Of a stretch of 64,000 bases of DNA, positions 57,390-64,000 are shown piece by piece. Position 1 is the stretch's first letter, and each line of letters starts with the position of its first letter. The translations under genes and the position numbers were made by a program. The notes beneath the pieces are model-generated. The model ran no database searches. It saw only the letters and a program-made list of their open reading frames with translations, and was not told where the DNA came from. This DNA comes from Calvatia gigantea (taxonomy: Eukaryota; Basidiomycota; Agaricomycetes; Agaricales; Lycoperdaceae): the NCBI GenBank assembly GCA_025093985.1, contig JACAAK010000017.1, forward strand, positions 186,001-250,000, given 5' to 3'.

Positions 57390-58268
57390 TTATGAATGAG
57401 GCTGGTACGGGAATGGCTCGATAATAGCCGCAACGTCCTCCCTAGGACTCATCGCCATCGCACCATCACCACCACCACCACCACCACCACCACCATCTCG
57501 GCTCGATAACGAACCACCACCACCACCACCACCACCACCACCGCTAAACCGCAAATCCGCCTTTCTCCCAGCATCGGATCCAGAAACCGTCCCACTCCCA
57601 CTCCCAAACCCAGCCACATGTCCATAATGCGATTCCCTCCACGCAATATAATCTCTACTCTTCCACGAAACAGCAGTAACATGCATATCCCTCCTATCAT
57701 ACAAATCTTCGAAATCCATCTTTCCTCTACTACCACCTCTCCTCCTCCTCCTCCTCTCGCTTTTGTTGCCCTTCCCGTTCTCTGGGTAATAGTCGACTGT
57801 CACACGCTCGGGAGCTATCCATGGCAATCTATGAATCTTCTTGACGAGATTCACGAATCGGTGCATGTACGTGTTGATGGAGACATTGGAGGGTGGAGGG
57901 GTAGCGGATGATATGGACATTTTGGCGTAGTCGGATGCTCGTTCGGGTGAGACGAGGATGGGAGATTCGAAATCGAGGGAGAGTCCTCCTCCTGCGGGGG
58001 ACCTTAAGCCGTTTAGGGTGTTATCGTCGCCTGAGTAGTTGCTATAGTCCCCCTCGCTGTAGACAGTTTCGCCGTCTATGGTCCATGTTTTACGATCCCC
58101 TGGAAATGACTCTAGGTCTGGTGGGATGTTGGGGCGGTGGTGGTGGTGGTGATGGTGATGATCAGAGGCAGCTGATGCTGTTGATGGCGATGGCATGCTA
58201 TACTGCCAGTCGGGTGTTGTGTTATTGAAGTCGTTTGTTGGGTACTGCCATGGTGTCGCACGGACCAT
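57390..58268 (-). CDS. Intronless hypothetical protein, 292 aa, His- and Gly-rich tracts
   Basis: One uninterrupted frame from 58268 (MVRATPWQYPTNDF) to 57390. A His8 tract lies near residue 37, and two Gly-rich tracts lie near residues 240-268; all come from trinucleotide repeats. Between them is an ordered-looking core: NTYMHRFVNLVKKIHRLPWIA, RVTVDYYPENGKG, and a basic RRRRRRGG stretch that could be a nuclear signal. I recall a similar short core (RLPW, RVTVDYYP) from other Agaricomycete hypothetical proteins, but no function is known. It is one of few genes in the window without intron or frameshift. Confidence 0.75.
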   Translation of the reverse strand: MVRATPWQYPTNDFNNTTPDWQYSMPSPSTASAASDHHHHHHHHRPNIPPDLESFPGDRKTWTIDGETVYSEGDYSNYSGDDNTLNGLRSPAGGGLSLDFESPILVSPERASDYAKMSISSATPPPSNVSINTYMHRFVNLVKKIHRLPWIAPERVTVDYYPENGKGNKSERRRRRRGGSRGKMDFEDLYDRRDMHVTAVSWKSRDYIAWRESHYGHVAGFGSGSGTVSGSDAGRKADLRFSGGGGGGGGGGSLSSRDGGGGGGGGGDGAMAMSPREDVAAIIEPFPYQPHS

Positions 58269-58689
58269 AAGAGCGTGTGGGGGGGTTTATAGGAGAGCTG
58301 GTATGTTGCGACATAAGTACAAAGACAAGGAGATATCTGCAAGGAAAACACGTGTGTGACTCTTTGTCGCCCCAGGCGGTGACCCTTTATGCTAAATACG
58401 GATCTAGTGGAAGATCGAAGACTGCGCTCCGTGACGCTGATCCTCGAGGCACTAAAAGAGGGACGTGTACACTCTATGACCTCATTTGTGAACAAGTCAG
58501 TCGAACATGGATGACGGACTCAGTTCTCCACCTCATTTGAGGCAATCAACTACATTTTGTGGATTTCCAAAAGCAAACACCCAAGACGGTACGACCAGAA
58601 CCTTCAGTCATACGCTACGAAACACAGGAACCCTAAACCCGGAAAGCTTGGGACACGCGCATGAGACTCCACCCGAATTTCAAGCTGTT
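58269..58689. promoter_or_regulatory. Upstream region of the 57.4-kb gene
   Basis: 420 bp with no gene. The right half (from about 58560) may already be the decayed 3' end of F-box copy C. Confidence 0.35.
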
Positions 58690-59460
58690 CATTCCACAAA
58701 GTCGTATGTAGTAAAGCCCATTGAACAATCCGTTTGCAACGTAACCATAAGCGAGAGCCCTCGGATTAGATGGTGGCCATCGATGACTCTAATCCCGGTG
58801 AAACCCATTTCACAATTGGAGATAACCCTATTTCGTGGGGGATTTGGAGTGCCATCGAAAGTGCCCTTACAGGTTGTCATGATGTAGGGAGAAATGGTGG
58901 TCGATATGGAACTCGCGATATTGACGAGGTCGGGCTGGAGTGCAATACGAATGGAAAGCCACGGCTTTGACAAGTCAATCCATATTGTATAACCGCTGAG
59001 AGGATCCAGAACATAACCAGTCCAGTGGTAATACCTCTCCTCGAAGAGAACCTGTGGTGCTAGTTCAGGATCGTCCAGGTCAAGCGCGTAAACGTAGCCC
59101 GTCGATATTATCGAACAGCCACCTTCCTCCTAGAAGAAGGTGCATACGACTGTGTGTCAGGATTTCGATATCAAGTTTCCGCGAGCGGGACGTGGACACT
59201 GAAGCTTTAGAAGTCCACTAAGAGGCGCTGATTTTGTGATTGTGCACGTGCACCTACAGGTCTGCTTAGGTACTGTTTGATTGGGTTCGAAGCGAAGTTT
59301 TAGGGTAGAAGTAGCACACCAATAGAAGTTCTTCGGGAAGGGTGAGCATGGTTGGTCGTGAAGTAAGGTGTTTTGTCCATGAGAATAAGTTAAAGATGTG
59401 GACGACGGCATGGAAATATAGTTGAGCAGAGATTGAAGTTAGTATCATGAACGCAAGCGG
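58690..59460 (-). pseudogene. F-box family-1 paralogue, copy C (internally deleted)
   Basis: The 5' end has the same hydrophobic leader as copy B (FMILTSISAQLYFHAVVH, then SWTKHLT) and MLTLPEELL, but the second half of the F-box is missing: the sequence jumps to the intron (GTGTGC). Downstream SKPWLSIRIAL is followed directly by YIMTTCKGTFDG, skipping the exons that encode DFMSHVA...FVWDY in copy B. It therefore has at least two large deletions and is a pseudogene. Confidence 0.7.
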
Positions 59461-61319
59461 AATACCGTGAAGACTGGAGAACGGCATAGAGACAGATCCC
59501 GAAACACTCGACTTCACAAATGCGCCGAATACCTACGGTCACCTGGAAGGACGACAGCCACTGAAAGACGGGTCTAAGGAAGGGTAGAAGTACGTCCTAT
59601 GACCCCATTTGCAAACAAGTCATTAACTGGAAGGCACAGGTGGAGAGTTCTTCGGCGATTCTCCTGCGCCCCTGAGGAAACATCGTAATTTCAAGGTAGT
59701 GATCAGTTGCATACATTCAAGTAAATTATTGATCACTGGCATTCGTTATCTAACCCAGTGAATACATGCCGGAGAAAGACCATGAATTTCTCGGTCCCAC
59801 CATTTGCACCCCGGTTCACCTGAACGGGTTAGTAGGTGATGGATCAAGCCGGCTGCCTCGGAAGATAACCATAGATTTCCTCCTGTGACTCATTTCGCCT
59901 AGTAACTTGGATGCCCGAAGTTACCAGCATGTCAAGAATGCTCGTGGCGAATCAGCCAAAGATAATCAAATAGAGATGAAGATAGAAAATCCATATTCAA
60001 TAATGAAAGTCAAATCAATGGCACTAGTTAGTGATCCTGTGCCAATGGCCTGAAAAATTTGTCGTAGCGAACGGAGTCGCCGCTTTGCGGAGATCCGCCT
60101 CCGTTGGCGAAAGTGACGTAGGACCAAGTCTCGCAGCCTAGTTTTATCAATAATTGAGGTCCTCCGGGACACTGATGCGCTACCCCCCGTCCGCTCCAAC
60201 CGACCATGCACCCCTATAGATCGGGCATCACCACCGAACACTGATCTTCAAGATAGGTTCACTGGTGGTTCCGACATTGCTGTTAACAATTGGTGATCTG
60301 TTGTTTCAACGAACTCCGGCAACAGGCCCAGTGAATAGTCTGACCGAGAAATGGCGCAAAGAAGTAAGACCACACCGAGGAAACGCGGCAATGAAGTGGA
60401 GTATTTCAAACCGAATCAAAGTATACTTCAAGTCCACTTCAATTCGACAGAAATACTACGTCAAGGTGCAGATGTTTTTACATATCAGGTGAAGATCAGG
60501 TCATCCACACAGGGAAATCCCCATTCAAACGCTAGAGACTGATGTAGCGCCCAAGTCACAATAATCCTTGGTTCCTGAGACGGCTGAGATAGGTGAAGTT
60601 GTGGCGTTGGGCTATGGCCTGAAGACGAACACCACGTATACGGTTTTGTACTCCAAGTTGTCCCCTTTTCTATAACAGGTATTATACCCATTGCCAAAGA
60701 TCCAACAGTAAGCATGCACACTTGGTTATCTGAGACTTTCCCTTGGTGATGTCCTTTTCAAAATCCACCGAACGAAACTGTTCAGAAAATGTTTTCACTG
60801 GGCTTCATTTTTGGTAAATCAGGGTTGCACAACATGCCTCCTCTGACTCGTGAGGTTCTGGGCGTCAACAGCATCAACATGGACAGGAAATCAGAACGGT
60901 GGCCTCTTCCAAGTCAGAAATCATCAACAGGTGACCATACTGTACAGTTTTCGAATGATGAAGTGCGCTCAAAAGCATCCGGACGACATCAACGAGGGGA
61001 AAATATCCGAAAATTTGGACACTAGAAAGGCATGTGCTACCACTTATCGGTATCTCACCGATTGATATTTGCACAGGAATTATCGTGCGATAGCTGTCAG
61101 CACACGATCACCATTAGCATCTTTCCCTCTGGAGACTCGCTTAACCAAACCATCCCCAAAACGTGTTCATGTCCAAGAAGGTCTGGACAACATTAATCAA
61201 GGAAAACGTACCTTTTGCATTGGGAATGATGGAAAAGGGCCATTTCCACGACGAAAAAATTGATGCAGTGGTTTCGCTTTTTTTTCTGAAATGGCGCCGC
61301 CCACAACTCAGGAAATAGG
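59461..61319. other. Intergenic between F-box copy C and U2
   Basis: No recognised gene. Short ORFs (up to 91 codons) lack motifs. The arrangement (F-box minus, U plus, spacer between) is the same as at 29.3-33.6 kb. Confidence 0.45.
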
Positions 61320-61326
61320 TATATAA
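61320..61326 (+). promoter_or_regulatory. TATA box of U2
   Basis: tatataa lies 53 bp before the proposed U2 start codon at 61379, a plausible core-promoter position. Confidence 0.5.
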
Positions 61327-61378
61327 GTGAGAGAAGGAAGGACATCCGACCCGATATGAGTATTCAACTCAAATATTA

Positions 61379-63182
61379 ATGTCGAAAGTCCCACAATCCT
61401 TCCATACAAGTAAGTCAACTTCACTTCTATTGGCCAGAAAGTCATTTAGGCGTCCCCCCTAGGTGAATCCAACCTACGTGCGGATCCCCAAACCAGGACT
61501 CACTACAACGAGACAGGTAACATTCCCTCTCCTCACCAAATGGAATTGCTGGCTCATTTTTCATTGCAGCTGAGCCTAGTCTGGCTGAGCAGATTGCAGC
61601 CTTCTGGGACACAAACTAGGCGGCTTTATTGCCCGGCTCAAAATACAGTCGCCTTGGTGAAGCCAAAGCAACCAAGAAGCTCAAGGGCGAGGCCCTTCGA
61701 GAACTCATGATCGTCGTTGATACACTCTTGCTTGAATGCGAATTCAAGACAGACGAGGACCGTGAGGAGCGTCTGGTTGTAATCAAATCATATCTCGAAC
61801 ACCAGACCGAGGACGTCATCGGATTTGCCCAGCTCATCCAAGCTCAAGATTCTCATAATCTACATCTACGGGTGAACCATGCGCCCGTTCTCTAGCAGAG
61901 GCTCGCACTGACATCTCTTCATTCCCACTTTGGCAGTTACGTAGCTTTAGCAGGATCAAGGCAGAAGACGCAATAGTTCTCCCTGCCGCCTTGGTTATTG
62001 ACAGTCTGGGGGGCGGTGACGGTCTGCTCTCCTGGCTAGAAGAGAATCCACAGCTACTACAGTCTAAACTCCTGAACCTGCCAACGACCGACCAAGTTGG
62101 GGTGTTCAACGCATTAATGAGATGCTTTCAAAACTTTTTCTATTACTCCGTGCGGATTTCGTCTTTGCTTGTTTCGAGTACTTCAAGCTTATCATTGATT
62201 TCAGTCAGAACAGGCGGCCGTAATGAAAGTTGCTGCGTACAGCGTTTTCCTCCAATATATGAATCCGAATTTGTGCTCAAGATATTACCCCGAGCTGTCG
62301 CTATTCAACCTCACATCTACAGAATCACCTGCTGAAGTCGTTGCGCACATAGAACAGCAACGATGTAGATATTTCCTGACAGGCAGGGCAGATGGGTTTA
62401 TTGTAACGCTGATGGGCAATGACACCGACTCAGGGGAGCGGGAAGCATTGGTGGACTCTGAATATCAACGTGGATTGTCGGGGATTTGTAGGTAATTTGA
62501 TATTAGTGGAGGCGGAAGCTGCTCATGACATTCCAACAGACACGGGTGGTGAAGTGCCCAAGTACGAAAAATCTGCTCAAAAACCTAGATAATATCATCG
62601 GAGCAAGTAGTGCAGAGTTGTCCTATGAGATTCTGCTCCTTGGGGTAAAGAGGTTCAAGCCGGCTCGTGAGTAAGGTTTTCAACCGAAGCTCGTGACCTG
62701 AAGCTGAAGGCCTGACCCTTCTCTTCATTAGGTGAACGAGCCGAGAAATTAAAGTCGTCCCTTACAAAACACCTCAAACAGATCATCAGCGAATGTGCCG
62801 CCATGTGAGTAGCTCTTCCCCCATAAAACACCGCGTTACTGATGAGCTCCGCAGCAAGGAATATGGTCCCGAAAAGTGCCGAACCCTGAAGTTCATCCTT
62901 ATTGATGGGAATTGCTGGATCTATGGCATACTCAAGAACCCACAAATGAGCATGAACAACCGCGGTGCTCGGCGCAGATGCTTTTACGTGCTCATAAACA
63001 ACGAGACCTCTTTGAATACGGTGGGAGTATTAAGACTACTTGCAATATGGGTGAGTTATACGTGTGTATTTCGTGCGTACTTGGTCTTCGGGCTTACTTC
63101 GTGGTCTTAGATGGTGATTCCAGGAGACATTCTACTCCAGTACTTCGAACCCAACGATGACAGTGATGGTAAAAACCATTAG
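61379..63182 (+). CDS. Uncharacterised protein U2 (paralogue of U1), premature stop
   Basis: The start at 61379 (MSKVPQSFHT) is followed by a short second exon (ESNLRADPQTRTHYNET) and a third opening AEPSLAEQIAAFWDTN, all in phase. A TAG at about 61617 interrupts this frame where U1 has TGG. The frame continues LGEAKATKKLKGEALRELM and YLEHQTEDVIGFAQLIQAQ. Later exons: LRSFSRIKAEDAIVLPAALV to FFYYS; SEQAAVMKVAAYSVFLQYMNP with TGRADGFIVTLM; a piece with one extra A (about 62567) near EVPKY; EYGPEKCRTLKFILIDGN; and the last, GDILLQYFEPNDDSDGKNH, ending at 63182. Same exon plan as U1. Function unknown; no family recognised. Confidence 0.65.
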
Positions 63183-63318
63183 TCGCCGGTTGCTCATGCC
63201 TACCTTTAGCGGAAATGCTTGCTTAGGACTATGTCGTCTTTTATTTGGGGTTAAACCCCAGATTTAATTTCATGCAACATGCCCCCATTCTCGCCATTCA
63301 TGAGAATTGACTAGATGT

Positions 63319-64000
63319 TTAGATTTCTAAAAAAAAGTACATTCTATGATTACGCATGACAATTCGCCCAGAACCTTCATCACACGCTACGAAACGCAGG
63401 AATCCTGGCACCGGAAAAATTCGTATCTGGACATTAGACTCCACCTGAATTTGTTCGTCCTGCAAGTCATAGGTGGTGAAATCCATGCAACGATCTCTTC
63501 GTAATACAACCATAAGTGAAAGGCCCAAGCTTAGATAGTGTTCCCCGATGCCATCCCGGCAAAACCGCTTGACACTCGGGGGCAGTCCCGTTTTGTGAGG
63601 TATTTGGAGTGCGTCAAAACTGTCCTTGCAGGTCGTCATGATGTAGGAAGAACGGTGGTCGGCATGGAATTCGCGATATCGACGATGTTGGGCCCGAGTG
63701 CAGCGGAATACGGAATGATGGTTCTAGAGCCAAAGAATGCGACTCGTTGAGTACCTTGACGTTGAAAAAATCGGCATGTGGGATCACAGTCAGTGATAGC
63801 GACCAGTCAGGTTTCCTGGTAGAGGGATTATCTGCGGTAAATGGCGTGAGTTATAGAACCATGACTGTTTGTGGCCAAGCTCACCGTTGCAAGTTGTAGA
63901 GTACTCCCACACAAAAGATCGCGGAACAGGTTCTGAGTACCGGATGACGTGGACTTTCCAAGTCTCAACGCCACCATTTTTATAATGGCACCGCTCAACA
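63319..64000 (-). CDS. F-box family-1 paralogue, copy D (5' part outside window)
   Basis: Only the 3' half is present. The right edge reads VETWKVHVIRYSEPVPRSFVWEY, then after an intron GNL-type sequence with several frame changes. A clean last stretch follows: YIMTTCKDSFDALQIPH, YLSLGLSLMVVLRRDRC, MDFTTYDLQDEQIQVE, FLRFVACDEGSGRIVM, ending at 63319. It is convergent with U2, whose stop is 136 bp away. The state of the F-box cannot be judged. Confidence 0.65.

Noticed and set aside
57618..58228. Plus-strand ORFs opposite the 57.4-kb gene
   Set aside because: Shadows of the intact 292-codon minus-strand frame; they have repetitive composition and no homologue.

Overview
The window looks like nuclear DNA of a basidiomycete, most likely an Agaricomycete. 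Genes are broken by many short GT-AG introns (about 50-70 bp), lie on both strands with no operons, and belong to families typical of mushroom-forming fungi: a DUF6534-type membrane protein, several F-box families present as paralogues, a large low-complexity RING-H2 protein and a fungal flavin monooxygenase. Splice sites were read by eye and protein families were recognised from memory, so exon borders are proposals.

Layout. 0-8 kb: the start of a GLO3-type ArfGAP gene (-), a broken 5' copy of RCE1 split by a 354-bp insertion, an intact RCE1 (+), and an FMO-like gene (-). 8-17.4 kb: mostly without recognisable genes, except a many-exon DUF6534 gene at 10.7-12.5 kb. 17.4-22.9 kb: divergent GPI16/PIG-T (-) and AFG2 (+), followed by an unrecognised gene. 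25.8-33.6 kb: two F-box family-1 copies (A, B), a near-perfect 357-bp inverted repeat between them, and an uncharacterised gene U1. 34.5-36.9 kb: an F-box/LRR-like gene and ETF-beta (both -). 36.9-50.2 kb: a tandemly amplified block containing a PRP43-type DEAH helicase and an F-box family-2 gene; one helicase copy is good, one is decayed and one is a fragment. An LTR-like insertion sits in the block. 50.4-58.3 kb: a RING-H2 E3 ligase gene, a coiled-coil F-box gene and an intronless hypothetical gene, all on the minus strand. 58.6-64 kb: a deleted F-box family-1 copy (C), U2 (paralogue of U1) and a partial F-box copy (D).

Housekeeping functions present are vesicle traffic (ArfGAP), CAAX processing (RCE1), GPI-anchor attachment (GPI16), 60S ribosome maturation (AFG2), mitochondrial electron transfer (ETF-beta) and splicing/ribosome biogenesis (PRP43). 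The rest is dominated by lineage-specific F-box and ubiquitin-ligase genes in various stages of duplication and decay.

The most unusual observation is that many otherwise convincing genes carry single-base insertions. At least nine of these are a T or A placed exactly between the C and G of an expected CpG (CG becomes CTG or CAG). RCE1 and most of PRP43 copy 1 are free of them. Other points of interest are the long inverted repeat, the tandem etfB-5'/PRP43/F-box block, the duplicated F-box/U gene pair, and micro-exons of 8-14 nt.
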